Part shown: piece after piece, positions 32,840-41,623 of the stretch | Position numbering within the stretch: the stretch's first letter is position 1 | Layout: the number at the start of each line of letters is the position of its first letter | Assembly: GCA_001798595.1 (NCBI GenBank) | Contig: MGSS01000136.1 | Span: forward strand, 1 to 41,877 | DNA length: 41,877 nucleotides | Direction of reading: 5' to 3' | Source of the DNA: Deltaproteobacteria bacterium RIFCSPLOWO2_12_FULL_60_19 | GTDB taxonomy: Bacteria > Desulfobacterota > Binatia > UBA9968 | Program-made: the position numbers and the translations under genes | Notes under the pieces: model-generated | Databases searched by the model: none | Seen by the model: the letters and a program-made list of their open reading frames with translations, nothing else | Told to the model about the DNA's origin: nothing

Positions 32840-33979
32840 TCAACCGCGTGGCCAGCGCGCCCGAATCCTCGCGGAGAGACGCAGGAGAAAAAAGGCGAGG
32901 ACCGGGATGCGCGTCAGGCGGTTGCGGAGGCGGACGGCGAATCCGGCGAACGGGTCGCGCTCGACGAGCCGCTCCTTGACGTGCCGCGATAACCACCGGA
33001 GGTACGCGGCGGCCGCGCGCGCGTCGGCGACCTGATCCACCCCCTCCCGTGCGAGCTCCGCACGGGCCTCCTCATATAGACCGACAAGCTGAGGAACTAT
33101 CTGGTCGGCGTCGGCCACGGAGCGCGCCCAGCGGGTGAGTTCCGCCGCGTCCGCGGGGTCATACCGGTCCATCTCCCGCAGCAGGGCGTCGACGCCGAGC
33201 GGAGAGTACCACTGCATGAAATTGCCTTCGAGCGTCCAAAGCACTTTCGCATTCTCCGTCGTAACCATAGGACCGATGCCGAAAGCGTCACAGACGATGA
33301 CCGCGGCGCCGACAACGGTCGCTTCCAACGCCGCGCGCCCTTTGGCAAAGACGACGTCGTAATCGCCGAGGTCCCGCTCGGGCCGGCGGACCGGGCGACC
33401 GGCCCCGTATCCCATGACGTCGAGGGACAAGCCGCGGCGTGTGCACGCCTCCCGCACCACGGGCAGGTGCGTGTCCTCGCGCGCATAGTGGCTCAGGACC
33501 AGCGCTCGGCGCGGCGTCTTCGGTAGCGGGCCGCGTGGCTTGAACCGATCGAGGTCGACAAAATTCGGGATCAACCGCACCCGCTCGGCCGGGATCCCAT
33601 GCCGGCGAGCCATGGTGTCACGCGTCGGCCCATCGACGGCTACATAGCGCAGGACTCGAGGGTGTCGCACGGGAACATCGAGCCATTCCGTCCAGCCGTG
33701 CGCCACGAAGACCGCCGGCGTGGCCGGAAAGTGGAGTAGAGCTGTCATCGCCTCCATGTTGTGGTGGCAGTGGAGGATGTCGGGAGTCCACGGCGCGGCG
33801 GCCAAGTCGTCCACCACCGAGATCCCGACGGCGCGGAGTTCCTGAGCTGCCTCGCCCAGGAGATTGCTGTAAACCGCAACCTCGTGTCCCATGCGACGGA
33901 GCGTAACGCCGAGGTCGCGGATGTAGGTGTCCGTGCCTGAGGGAATGGTGAGGGTGGCGTTGGTGACCAGAACACGCAT
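32840..33979 (-). CDS. Glycosyltransferase, GT4-like
   Basis: A 379-residue GT-B glycosyltransferase. The N-terminal domain starts MRVLVTNATLTIPSGTDTYI with the donor/acceptor Gly loop; DILHCHHNMEAM and AHGWTEWLDVP are typical. The C-terminal domain has VRLIPNFVDLDRF, but the usual EXFGXXXLE motif is replaced by GRAALEATVVGAAVIVCDAFGIGPMV, so the donor-binding segment is atypical. The ATG at 33979 is preferred over TTG 33994. It may decorate a product of the adjacent P450, or a cell-surface glycan. Confidence 0.82.
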   Translation of the reverse strand: MRVLVTNATLTIPSGTDTYIRDLGVTLRRMGHEVAVYSNLLGEAAQELRAVGISVVDDLAAAPWTPDILHCHHNMEAMTALLHFPATPAVFVAHGWTEWLDVPVRHPRVLRYVAVDGPTRDTMARRHGIPAERVRLIPNFVDLDRFKPRGPLPKTPRRALVLSHYAREDTHLPVVREACTRRGLSLDVMGYGAGRPVRRPERDLGDYDVVFAKGRAALEATVVGAAVIVCDAFGIGPMVTTENAKVLWTLEGNFMQWYSPLGVDALLREMDRYDPADAAELTRWARSVADADQIVPQLVGLYEEARAELAREGVDQVADARAAAAYLRWLSRHVKERLVERDPFAGFAVRLRNRLTRIPVLAFFLLRLSARIRARWPRG

Positions 33980-34072
33980 CGGAAGCTCGATCAATATTTG
34001 GGTTTGGTTGAACGACGCAATCGGAGCACGACCGTCATGGTCCTCGGCCGAACCTTTGTCTCCTTGCCCCTT

Positions 34073-34219
34073 TTACCATTTGGATATAGAGGCGGTCCAG
34101 CTTTTCCTCAGCGAGATGGGCAGCAGGATCGCCGCTCCTCCGAAACCCGCGACCGCAGCCAGCATAGACGCCACGAAGGCGGCTGCACCGAGCATCAGCA
34201 GGTTTGAAATATCAGCCAT
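34073..34219 (-). pseudogene. N-terminal fragment of a TauE/SafE-type permease
   Basis: From an ATG at 34219 the minus strand reads ISNLLMLGAAAFVASMLAAV and then GFGGAAILLPI, nearly the same as the first helices of the intact TauE/SafE protein at 35999-36736 (DVALLGAAAFLASTLAAVAG). After about 35 codons the similarity ends and the frame stops at TAA (34075-34073). The rest of the gene is missing. It is a truncated paralogue 1.8 kb downstream of the intact one, with the antiporter and stress-protein genes between. Confidence 0.8.
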
Positions 34220-34273
34220 CGAAAAATCAACTTCACCACTCTTTCGGAACCGCCGCGCTTCGGTCTTTTCGAC

Positions 34274-34702
34274 TCAGGTTCCGCATCTCACAACCAACAC
34301 GGAGCAATGGGCATGATCAACAACCTTGTCCACCGTGGCACCGAGGACTCGTCTCCTTAGCGCGGAATGCGGATTCGTTCCCAGCGCGACGAGGTCGGCG
34401 CCCAAATCCTCCGCAACCCTTAAGATCACATCGCCGGGCTTGCCGAAATCTATATGGACGCTTGCGGATAAGCCCTGTTGATGCAAATGGGCCGTGGCCT
34501 GTTCCATGATCTTTGAATAAAAGCCGCTTGCCTGCTCCCTTGCTTCCTCCACTTCGCTCACCGTCTCCGCATATTCCGGGATTCTCCCGACCGCCAGGAG
34601 ATGCAGTTCGGCCGCAGCAGCCTTGACCATCTCGGCAATCTTGTCCAACGCAAGTTTCGCGCCGTCGGAACCGTCGTAAGCCAGCAGGATTTTATGAAAC
34701 AT
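34274..34702 (-). CDS. Universal stress protein (UspA family)
   Basis: A 142-residue UspA-fold protein beginning MFHKILLAYDGSDGAKLALD, which contains the first nucleotide-binding loop. The G-2x-G-9x-G-S/T motif is degenerate: GTNPHSALRRRVLGAT lacks the second Gly, so ATP binding may be altered. The start at 34702 follows GGGAGGGAAACAAG and overlaps the end of the antiporter gene by 11 bases, so it is probably a co-expressed regulatory subunit of the transporter. Confidence 0.9.
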   Translation of the reverse strand: MFHKILLAYDGSDGAKLALDKIAEMVKAAAAELHLLAVGRIPEYAETVSEVEEAREQASGFYSKIMEQATAHLHQQGLSASVHIDFGKPGDVILRVAEDLGADLVALGTNPHSALRRRVLGATVDKVVDHAHCSVLVVRCGT

Positions 34703-35858
34703 CTTGTTTCCCTCCCTTCGCTTCGAACAAAACGTCGCGTTCGCGTCCTTTGGGCTCGAAGAACGCCTGAGCAATCAGTGTCGGGACGATAGCCGTTAGA
34801 ATCACCACCACAACGAGAATGGAATACTGATCTTTGTTGATGATTCCGTGCGTCAGGCCATATAAGGCTGAGATCGTTCCAAAAGTAAGCCCGGTAGACA
34901 TCATCAGGTTCGTGTAAAGGTTGACTCTTCTGGCGAAACCAAAAGCCGCCCCGGCCGGATAGAGGCCGAGAAACTTGGCCGCAGTCTTGGAGAAAAAGAA
35001 GAGAACGACGAGTCCGAGGCTTGCCAACACCGCCTTTAAGTCAACCAGGCTTCCCGCCTTGAGGAAGTAAAACGGGGTCAGCAAAGCAAATGTGGTCGCT
35101 CGCATCCGTCGAATCAGCTCCTTGTTTGCCAGAAAGGTGTCGGCGAGAACCATGCCCACGAGGTACGCGGGCAGGACTCCTTCGCTTCCGCCGCTGACAG
35201 CCACGTATGCAAGCAGCAAGAGGACCAGATAGACGTACTTGACTTCGGGTTCGCTCGAGTGGGCATTGACTCTAGTCAGATAGAAACGGGTGAACTTCGG
35301 CAACAACCAGAGCGCGACGATCGTCGCGCCGACAAAGATCCAAAAGCGCAGGCCAAAGCTTGTGAAGAGCAAGCCCAGCGCTATAACCGTGCCGAGATCG
35401 GTTACGAAGCAGGCGGCAAGAATAAGTTTACCGATGGGTTTCTCGTTGAGGCCGCTATCGATCATGACGGCGTAGACGACCGCCACGGATGTCGTGGACA
35501 GCGCCAAGCCAGCGATTTGGGCGGCGCTTTGTTCCCAGCCAAGAAGGAACTGCGCTGCAAACCAGCTTAAACCAAAGGGCGCGGCGAAACTTAGGATGCC
35601 GAAAACCAGACTTTCCTTCCAGAATTTTTTTAACGTCCGGCTTTCAAGTTCCGCGCCGGCAAGAAACGTGAGGACGAGGGCGCCGAAGCTTGCGAGAAAA
35701 TTGATCCATTCGCTGATCTGCGGGTGGATGGTGTTTCCGGCAACGATCCCTACGACAAGCTCAATCAGCGCGACTGAAATCCCGACTTTTAGGGAAATAA
35801 GACTTGAAACTAAGGCGAGGCTGATCCAGACGACCGCCTCCCCCCAGAGCTGCTCCAT
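34692..35858 (-). CDS. Cation/proton antiporter (CPA2/KefB-like)
   Basis: A 388-residue membrane protein with about 11-12 hydrophobic helices of the monovalent cation:H+ antiporter-2 type. LALSTTSVAVVYAVM corresponds to the conserved discontinuous helix, and ILAACFVTDLGTVIAL carries the Asp expected in the ion-binding site. No C-terminal TrkA/RCK domain is fused; instead a universal stress protein gene follows with overlap. AGGAGGT precedes the ATG. Likely role in Na+/K+ and pH homeostasis. Confidence 0.85.
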   Translation of the reverse strand: MEQLWGEAVVWISLALVSSLISLKVGISVALIELVVGIVAGNTIHPQISEWINFLASFGALVLTFLAGAELESRTLKKFWKESLVFGILSFAAPFGLSWFAAQFLLGWEQSAAQIAGLALSTTSVAVVYAVMIDSGLNEKPIGKLILAACFVTDLGTVIALGLLFTSFGLRFWIFVGATIVALWLLPKFTRFYLTRVNAHSSEPEVKYVYLVLLLLAYVAVSGGSEGVLPAYLVGMVLADTFLANKELIRRMRATTFALLTPFYFLKAGSLVDLKAVLASLGLVVLFFFSKTAAKFLGLYPAGAAFGFARRVNLYTNLMMSTGLTFGTISALYGLTHGIINKDQYSILVVVVILTAIVPTLIAQAFFEPKGRERDVLFEAKGGKQDVS

Positions 35859-35998
35859 GACCCTACCTCCTGAATGAAAGCAGGCGTCATCAGCCTTGGC
35901 TGGCGGTTAGGGGAGAACGCCATCTCCGCGAATGGATTTTACGTATCAGATTAAATCGTTACTTTCAATGCCGGCTTTTCTACACGTCTGGGACCCCC

Positions 35999-36736
35999 TT
36001 ACCCCCGGATGAGAAACCCCAGCCCGGCGATGAGCAGCGTCGCCTCGATCAGGAGTACGAAGATCCGCTCCGGCAGCCGGTCCAAAATCCTTTTCCCAAC
36101 GAACGAACCGAGAATCATAATCGATCCGAGCACCAGCCCCACCGTGATGCCGGTGGTCGTCAGGATGGCGGTGCTCTTATAAGCCGCCAACTTGGTGACG
36201 TGCATCACCACCGTAGCGAGCGCCTCGGTCCCGATGAGGCCGCCTTTTACGAGACCGTAAGCTAGAAAGAACGGGATCATGATGGGTCCGACGCTTCCCA
36301 AAAGGGCTGAAAGGAAGCTGAAGACAGCGCCGAGAATGGGGAACGCGCGCAGCGGAACTCGGAGCGTGCTGCCCTTGCCGATATGCCGATAGAGCACTAC
36401 CCCGATCAGAAAGATTCCCAGAATCCGAGTAAGAAATGAGAGCGGCGCCGAGGCAAAGAGGAATCCGCCGACGAGCGCGGCGGGCACGCCGCCGAGGGCG
36501 AACCAGCCGACAACGCGAAACTCGAGTTCGCCTCGATTGAACCAAACACGGCTCAAGTTGCCGATCAGCTGTGCCACGGTCAGGATGGGGATGGCGTCGC
36601 GTACGCCGAAGACCAGGACCAGGATCGGCAACAGTACAGCCGCGCCTCCAAAGCCGGCAACCGCGGCCAGTGTGGACGCAAGGAAAGCGGCGGCACCGAG
36701 CAGAGCCACGTCACCCGCGTATAAATTCCCTGCCAT
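35999..36736 (-). CDS. TauE/SafE-family sulfite/organic-anion permease
   Basis: A 245-residue membrane protein with the duplicated four-helix layout of TauE/SafE (PF01925); the start ALLGAAAFLASTLAAVAGFGGAAVLLPIL is a hallmark, and the second half repeats it as PILGAVFSFLSALLGSVGPIMIPF. Members move sulfite, sulfoacetate, taurine or other small anions. Genes for persulfide oxidation follow a few kb downstream. An N-terminal fragment of a paralogue lies at 34073-34219. Confidence 0.87.
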   Translation of the reverse strand: MAGNLYAGDVALLGAAAFLASTLAAVAGFGGAAVLLPILVLVFGVRDAIPILTVAQLIGNLSRVWFNRGELEFRVVGWFALGGVPAALVGGFLFASAPLSFLTRILGIFLIGVVLYRHIGKGSTLRVPLRAFPILGAVFSFLSALLGSVGPIMIPFFLAYGLVKGGLIGTEALATVVMHVTKLAAYKSTAILTTTGITVGLVLGSIMILGSFVGKRILDRLPERIFVLLIEATLLIAGLGFLIRG

Positions 36737-36772
36737 CTTCGCTTACGCTCTCCCCGTTTCTCCGATTCCCCC

Positions 36773-36804
36773 CTGCTCCCTTGCTCCCCTGCTCCCCTGC
36801 TCCC
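36773..36804. repeat. Tandem octamer repeat (YTGCTCCC x4)
   Basis: Four head-to-tail copies of an eight-base word: CTGCTCCC, TTGCTCCC, CTGCTCCC, CTGCTCCC. It sits in the 70-base gap between the minus-strand FIST gene and the TauE/SafE gene, and reads GGGAGCAG on the transcribed sense strand. Confidence 0.8.
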
Positions 36805-36806
36805 TC

Positions 36807-37991
36807 TCAGCCCTCCTCCGTGACGAGCACCAGCACGCCCGTATAGGCCAGCAGGTGATTCTTCCCTCCCAGCGGGCCCATCTCGAAACTGCCGAACATG
36901 CCGATCAACGGGAAATCGCCCAGCGCCCGGCGGATATACGCGCTGTCGATCCCGTCCAACCCGTAGAGCGACCTGCCGCGGGCGCAGCAGTTGAAGTAAA
37001 ACCCGAAGCCGGGAGTTTTGCCGCCGAGGGTCTGTAGCTGGCGCTCAAGCATCTGGCCGAGATCTTCGCGCGCCCGCTCGCCGTCGCGCAGCGTGAACAC
37101 CATCCGCTCCCCTTCAAAGACCTCTTCGCCGACGGCCAGAATCCCCTTTTGCGGATCGAGGCCGGCGATGTTTCGCACCAGATATTCTCCCGCGCCGACG
37201 CTGTTCCGCCGCCGGTCCGCCGGCAGGCCGACAAAGACATAAGCTAGCGCGCGCTCAAGATTTTCCAGCAATGGACCTTTGATGACTCGCGCGAAGATTT
37301 CAAAGGCGGGCTGGTGGTCGAGCTCGAAGATGAGATTGCCCTCGGCCTTGGTGATGGTCATTGGCGCGGAGACGGGCCGGCAGCCCTGCGTGATGCCGTT
37401 CGATGTCGCGAAGGGACCGGAAAGAGAAAAGCCGGAGAGCGCGTTGGTCGCGATCTTGTCGCCACAGAGTTGAAACGTCATCCCCTGGCTCCCGTTCTCC
37501 GAAGAGCCCGCGCCGACCACCGGAACAAAGCCCGCGGTCTTGGCGATCCCGTCAAACAGGCGCTGCGGCCGCCCGTTGTACGGGTCCGGAAAGGCGACCA
37601 GGAGAGATTCTCCCCCAGCGCCGGCTCGCGCGGCGCGGCCAAGCTCGTCGCCTATCTCCTCCTCGCGACCGCGTAGGGGATGAAACAAAAACGGGCGGGC
37701 GCGGATGTTCTCCGATGCGAGAACCATAACCGCCAGCCCCGCGCTCCCTTCAACTTCCCCTTCGCCGGTCAAGATGCCCGCCGCGCTCGATCCTACAAGC
37801 TGGTCCGTGCAGGCAACGCGCTGGATCGCCGCGGTCAGCGTTTGCCAGTTCGCCAGATGATCGACCGTGGAAAATACGAGAACAAAATCAGCCCGGTCGA
37901 CGCCAGCCCGAGCTATCGCCTGTGTCGCGGCCTCTTCGGCGGCCCGCTCCGTGAACGTGTGGGATGATAGTCCGGCGCCGGCGCGAAGCAT
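36807..37991 (-). CDS. FIST-domain sensory protein
   Basis: A 394-residue protein with FIST_N (about 20-210) and FIST_C (about 220-380) domains, predicted to bind small ligands such as amino acids. Typical segments are QLVGSSAAGILTGEGEVEGSAGLAVMVLAS, FVPVVGAGSSENG and LIGMFGSFEMGPLGGKNHLLAYTGVLVLV. FIST domains usually occur with signalling outputs, but none is fused here. The function of stand-alone FIST proteins is unclear. Confidence 0.87.
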   Translation of the reverse strand: MLRAGAGLSSHTFTERAAEEAATQAIARAGVDRADFVLVFSTVDHLANWQTLTAAIQRVACTDQLVGSSAAGILTGEGEVEGSAGLAVMVLASENIRARPFLFHPLRGREEEIGDELGRAARAGAGGESLLVAFPDPYNGRPQRLFDGIAKTAGFVPVVGAGSSENGSQGMTFQLCGDKIATNALSGFSLSGPFATSNGITQGCRPVSAPMTITKAEGNLIFELDHQPAFEIFARVIKGPLLENLERALAYVFVGLPADRRRNSVGAGEYLVRNIAGLDPQKGILAVGEEVFEGERMVFTLRDGERAREDLGQMLERQLQTLGGKTPGFGFYFNCCARGRSLYGLDGIDSAYIRRALGDFPLIGMFGSFEMGPLGGKNHLLAYTGVLVLVTEEG

Positions 37992-38076
37992 GGGTGCAAT
38001 CTAGTAGAAACGTCCAACGCCGGTCAAGTCGGCATCCTATTGCCGTCTCTTTTCATAATCTGCTATAAGGGCGGGC

Positions 38077-38844
38077 ATGCGCGTGGTCCAGATCCCTCTG
38101 CTGCGGGATAACTATGGCTACCTGATTGTTTGTGAAGAGACGGGCGAGGCGGCGGTGGTGGACCCCTCCGAGGCCGAGCCGGTCCTGCGCTCCGTGGAGC
38201 GGGAGAAGGTCGCTCTCAAGGCGATCCTCAACACCCACCACCACCGGGACCACACCGGCGGGAATAGCGGGATCCTGGAGCGGCTGGCGCTGGAAGTTTA
38301 CGGCCACAAGAACGATCAGGGAAGGATCCCCGGACTGACGCACCCGGTTGACGAAAGGGATGAGATTGTCGTAGGGAGACTCAGGGGTAGAGTTCTGTTT
38401 ATTCCAGGACACACAAAAGGCCATGTCGCCTATCTGTTCGACGACAATCTTTTTTGCGGCGACACGCTCTTCACCGCCGGATGCGGCCGTCTGTTCGAAG
38501 GCACCGCGGAACAGATGCACGACTCGCTCAAAAAGCTCATGGCGCTCCCGGGGAATACGATGGTTTACTGCGGCCACGAATACACGGAAAAGAATCTTGA
38601 ATTTGCCCTGACGGTCGAGCCGAATAACCCCGCTGTCGCAAAACGGCTTGACACGGCGCGCAGCCTCAGAGCCAAAAGAGATTCTACCGTCCCTTCGACG
38701 ATGGCCGAGGAGTTGGAAACCAACCCATTTTTACGCTGGCATAGTCAGGAGATTCAAAGTAACTTGAGGCAGCAGTTTCCGGCTTTGCCTTTAGACCCAA
38801 TTTCGGTGTTCGCTCAGGTGAGACAACTCAAGGACAAATTCTAA
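38077..38844 (+). CDS. gloB: Hydroxyacylglutathione hydrolase (glyoxalase II)
   Basis: A 255-residue metallo-beta-lactamase-fold thiolesterase. The metal-binding motif THHHRDHTGG is at 53-62; further ligands are the His of FIPGHTKGH, the Asp of LFCGDTLFTAGCGR and the His of VYCGHEYTEKN. The C-terminal domain carries TNPFLRW, typical of glyoxalase II, for glutathione binding. It converts S-lactoylglutathione to lactate and glutathione and implies that this organism uses glutathione or a related thiol. Followed by DoxX in the same orientation. Confidence 0.92.
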   Translation: MRVVQIPLLRDNYGYLIVCEETGEAAVVDPSEAEPVLRSVEREKVALKAILNTHHHRDHTGGNSGILERLALEVYGHKNDQGRIPGLTHPVDERDEIVVGRLRGRVLFIPGHTKGHVAYLFDDNLFCGDTLFTAGCGRLFEGTAEQMHDSLKKLMALPGNTMVYCGHEYTEKNLEFALTVEPNNPAVAKRLDTARSLRAKRDSTVPSTMAEELETNPFLRWHSQEIQSNLRQQFPALPLDPISVFAQVRQLKDKF

Positions 38845-38871
38845 ACGGGGGCAACCCCAAAGGAGGCTAGC

Positions 38872-39342
38872 ATGAAGGAGACGACCTATTTGTGGCACAT
38901 TGTGCCGCTCAGGCTGTGGATCGGCTACTTTCTGCTCCAGCAGGGGACCAGAAAATTCGAACGCGACTTTCCCCAGGGGGACTGGATCACCCGTCAGATT
39001 GGAAACCTGGACAAGGTGGAGATTTACGGCTGGTACAAGTCACTCCTCGTTGACTTCGTGGTCCCCAACCGCGAGCTCTTCGGCAACCTCGTCATGTGGG
39101 GCGAAATCCTGGTCGGGTTTTGTCTCGTCGTGGGACTGCTCACCCGCTTCAGCGCGATCATTGGCCTGTTTATGCTGGTCAACTACTCCTTGGGGCCCGG
39201 CATGGCGAGAGGAGGAGCGGTCCTGTCAACGCCGCTGACCTTCATTGCCTCGTTCGTCGTTTTGATCCTGTCCAATCCGGGGAGAGTTATGGGACTGGAT
39301 GCGCTGTTGTTCCGCAAAAGAGTCCAGACGGGTCAAGGATAG
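38872..39342 (+). CDS. DoxX/DoxD-like membrane protein
   Basis: A 156-residue membrane protein with four helices of the DoxX family: LRLWIGYFLLQQGTRKF at the start and LFGNLVMWGEILVGFCLVVGLLTR in the middle are typical. In archaea DoxD is a subunit of thiosulfate:quinone oxidoreductase; bacterial DoxX proteins are linked to thiol and redox stress. AAAGGAGG precedes the ATG, 27 bases after gloB, so the two are co-transcribed. Confidence 0.82.
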   Translation: MKETTYLWHIVPLRLWIGYFLLQQGTRKFERDFPQGDWITRQIGNLDKVEIYGWYKSLLVDFVVPNRELFGNLVMWGEILVGFCLVVGLLTRFSAIIGLFMLVNYSLGPGMARGGAVLSTPLTFIASFVVLILSNPGRVMGLDALLFRKRVQTGQG

Positions 39343-39486
39343 GACAAACATCGGTCTCGGCACGTGGAGGAAAATCTCCAAACAGCGAGGGTCGCTCCTG
39401 CGCCGCCGGAGCAGTACGTAAGGCTTTTTAAAGCTTAGTAAGGTAAGTAGTCACCGAAGCGTCGGAGGCCAGCTCAATGGGTAACG

Positions 39487-40539
39487 TCACGACGTTGGCT
39501 TGCCCCGTTCGACAGGCAGATTCTGATCGTTCCAGTCCAGCATCCCGCCCTTGAGATTCGAGACGTGCTCGAAGCCGAGTCCGGTAAGGAGGGCTGCCGC
39601 AGTGGTGCTCCGCACCCCGGCCCGGCAAATGGCGATGACGTGTTTCTCCTTGCATTTCTCCAGCTCCGCGGCCCGTGCGGGGAGATCTTTAAGGGGGATG
39701 AGCAGGCTTCCAAGAATATGCCCGAGTTCGCCGTCGTATTCTTCCGGTTCTCGCACATCGACAAGCAATGGGGGTGGTGAAGCACTCAAAAGGGTTTGCA
39801 CTTCTTCGGCGGTCATTTGGCGGACTTGGTTTAGCTTGCCCAAGGTTGGGAAGGCAATTCGGTCGTCCTCCAGGGCAGATTGGTTGGGCTGGAGCACCTC
39901 CTGGATTTTATCCGGGAGAGGAAAACCCAGATTGCTCATGAGCTCGATGTACTCTTCGCGCGTCCGACCTGAAACGCGCGGATTGAAACGTTTCTCCTCG
40001 CCGATCGTGGAGTGAGTGTTGCCTCGGTAGTCGTGGGCGGGAAAGACCAGGGTCTCGTCCGGCAGGCGAAAAAGCTTCTGCGTGATCGAGTCGAATTGCT
40101 CTCCGGAATCCCCACCGGCGAAATCGGACCGTCCAGTGCCCCGGATGAGGAGGGTATCGCCGGTGAATACTCGGCCTCCCGTATAGATACTCATGCTGTC
40201 GGGCGTATGACCCGGCGTATAAATCACTTGCAGCTCAATGTCTCCAACGGCATGCCGCTGCCCGTCCTCGACGTGGATGTCCACGTGGGGCGCAGGCGCC
40301 CGGCGGTGCATGATGACTTTGGCGTCCGTCAAGGCGTTGAGCTCGAAGCTGGCGGTACGGTGGTCGGCGTGGGTGTGAGTGTCGATGACGGCGTCGAGTC
40401 TACAGCCATAGTAGGCAAGTGTCGCAAGATAACGATCGATCTTTTCCTTGACGGGATCGATCAAGGCGGCCTTGCGCGTGTCCTCGCAGGCGATGAGGTA
40501 AGTTTTACATTTGCCGTGGTTGAGCTCGCGAAACAACAT
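39487..40539 (-). CDS. Persulfide dioxygenase-rhodanese fusion (ETHE1/PRF-like)
   Basis: A 350-residue fusion. Residues 1-230 form an ETHE1-like metallo-beta-lactamase domain with THTHADH (54-60), TGDTLLIRGTGRSDF and PAHDYRGNTHSTIGEE, which oxidises glutathione persulfide to sulfite and glutathione using iron and oxygen. Residues about 245-350 form a rhodanese domain with the catalytic C305 in AICRAGVRS, able to transfer sulfane sulfur. This is the PRF/CstB-type arrangement. It starts 9 bases after the TPMT-like gene, probably in one transcript. Confidence 0.92.
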   Translation of the reverse strand: MLFRELNHGKCKTYLIACEDTRKAALIDPVKEKIDRYLATLAYYGCRLDAVIDTHTHADHRTASFELNALTDAKVIMHRRAPAPHVDIHVEDGQRHAVGDIELQVIYTPGHTPDSMSIYTGGRVFTGDTLLIRGTGRSDFAGGDSGEQFDSITQKLFRLPDETLVFPAHDYRGNTHSTIGEEKRFNPRVSGRTREEYIELMSNLGFPLPDKIQEVLQPNQSALEDDRIAFPTLGKLNQVRQMTAEEVQTLLSASPPPLLVDVREPEEYDGELGHILGSLLIPLKDLPARAAELEKCKEKHVIAICRAGVRSTTAAALLTGLGFEHVSNLKGGMLDWNDQNLPVERGKPTS

Positions 40540-40548
40540 GGTGATCCC

Positions 40549-41148
40549 TCATATCTCCAGGCGTCGCCAGATCTGCCATCGTTCTTTACCGGCAAACACC
40601 GGAACCGAGCTGTAAGTTTTTTCCTCCGCCTCGAGCACGAACCGCCCTTTCAGAAGATCGTCAAGTTCTCCTTCGCCTAAACCGAAGGGTGGTCCACTCT
40701 CGCTCGCGTCATAAAAGAAAAAACCGAGGACGAGCCCGCCCGGACGGAGCAGCTCGGATACTCGCGTGCGATAAGCCGGCCGCAAGCGTCGCGGCAGCGA
40801 GCACAAGAAGGCCCGTTCATAGATGATGTCGAAAGGGATAGTGCCGAAGTCATATTGAAAGAAATCACCAAGACGCACAGCGCGCTGCAATGGCCCTAAC
40901 GCGCGAGCTGCGGCAGCCACAGCCTCCGGGCTAAAGTCGATGGCGATTACTTCGTACCCAGCCTCGTGGAACGCGACAGCCTCGTACGCGGCGCCACAGC
41001 CGGGGATCAGCACCCGGCCTCCTCCAGAAGCTCCGGCCAAGTACTTGGCCAACTCGTGTGGAACTCCGCCCGCATCCCATGGCATTCGCCCCTCGCGAAA
41101 TCGAATGTCCCAGAACTCAGGCGCTGACGGGTCGCTCGCCGTTGCCAT
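40549..41148 (-). CDS. TPMT-family SAM-dependent methyltransferase
   Basis: A 199-residue class I methyltransferase of the thiopurine methyltransferase family (PF05724). It begins with PEFWDIRFREGRMPWDAGG, has SAM motif I GGRVLIPGCGAAYEAVAF, the acidic residue in VIAIDFSPEAV, and IIYERAFLCSLP. Bacterial relatives S- or Se-methylate small thiols, selenite or tellurite. I prefer the ATG at 41148; a GTG at 41169 adds seven residues. Co-transcribed with the persulfide dioxygenase, hinting at detoxification of sulfide or organic thiols. Confidence 0.85.
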   Translation of the reverse strand: MATASDPSAPEFWDIRFREGRMPWDAGGVPHELAKYLAGASGGGRVLIPGCGAAYEAVAFHEAGYEVIAIDFSPEAVAAAARALGPLQRAVRLGDFFQYDFGTIPFDIIYERAFLCSLPRRLRPAYRTRVSELLRPGGLVLGFFFYDASESGPPFGLGEGELDDLLKGRFVLEAEEKTYSSVPVFAGKERWQIWRRLEI

Positions 41149-41425
41149 TGGAGTCTTTTCTGCTGTCACCTAACTATTAAGTCTGCTGCCAGCTCTTCCC
41201 GCAGTGTATGTGGTACTTCCGCAATCTGAGAAGAGCAAAATCTGCTGCAATATCCATCATTGACTCGCGCTTTGTCAATATCTCTCCCCGACAAACGCAG
41301 CCCGTCCGGCGGTGTATGCGGTTAGGCAAAAATTAGGTGCACCTGTATCCGCAGATAGAGGCATCGGTTGCCTCTGGCAAGCGACCAACAAATGCCGTAA
41401 ACTTGGTTCATCAGGAGGAAAATCC

Positions 41426-41623
41426 ATGGCTATGCAAGCGCATGTGGCAAGAGCAGAGCACGCATTAACCCTGACGCAGCGTCGTGCCTATATGACATTG
41501 CCACTCGAAGAGCGCCGCAAACGCCTCGCTGCGCAGGCGGAGCGGATGGTCGAGCACTACGAGCAGGAGACGGAGCGGACTGAGCGCGAAGCGTGGCAGG
41601 GCGGCGACATTGTCGAACCCTAG
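41426..41623 (+). CDS. Antitoxin-like protein
   Basis: A 65-residue protein starting after a clear AGGAGGAAAA site. The segment LTLTQRRAYMTLPLEERRKRL followed by MVEHYEQETERTEREAWQ and the ending GDIVEP match a group of short antitoxins encoded immediately upstream of MazF/PemK-like or PIN toxins. The following frame is a truncated MazF, so this antitoxin has lost its partner. The frame opens at 41312, but the ribosome site fixes 41426. Confidence 0.72.
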   Translation: MAMQAHVARAEHALTLTQRRAYMTLPLEERRKRLAAQAERMVEHYEQETERTEREAWQGGDIVEP

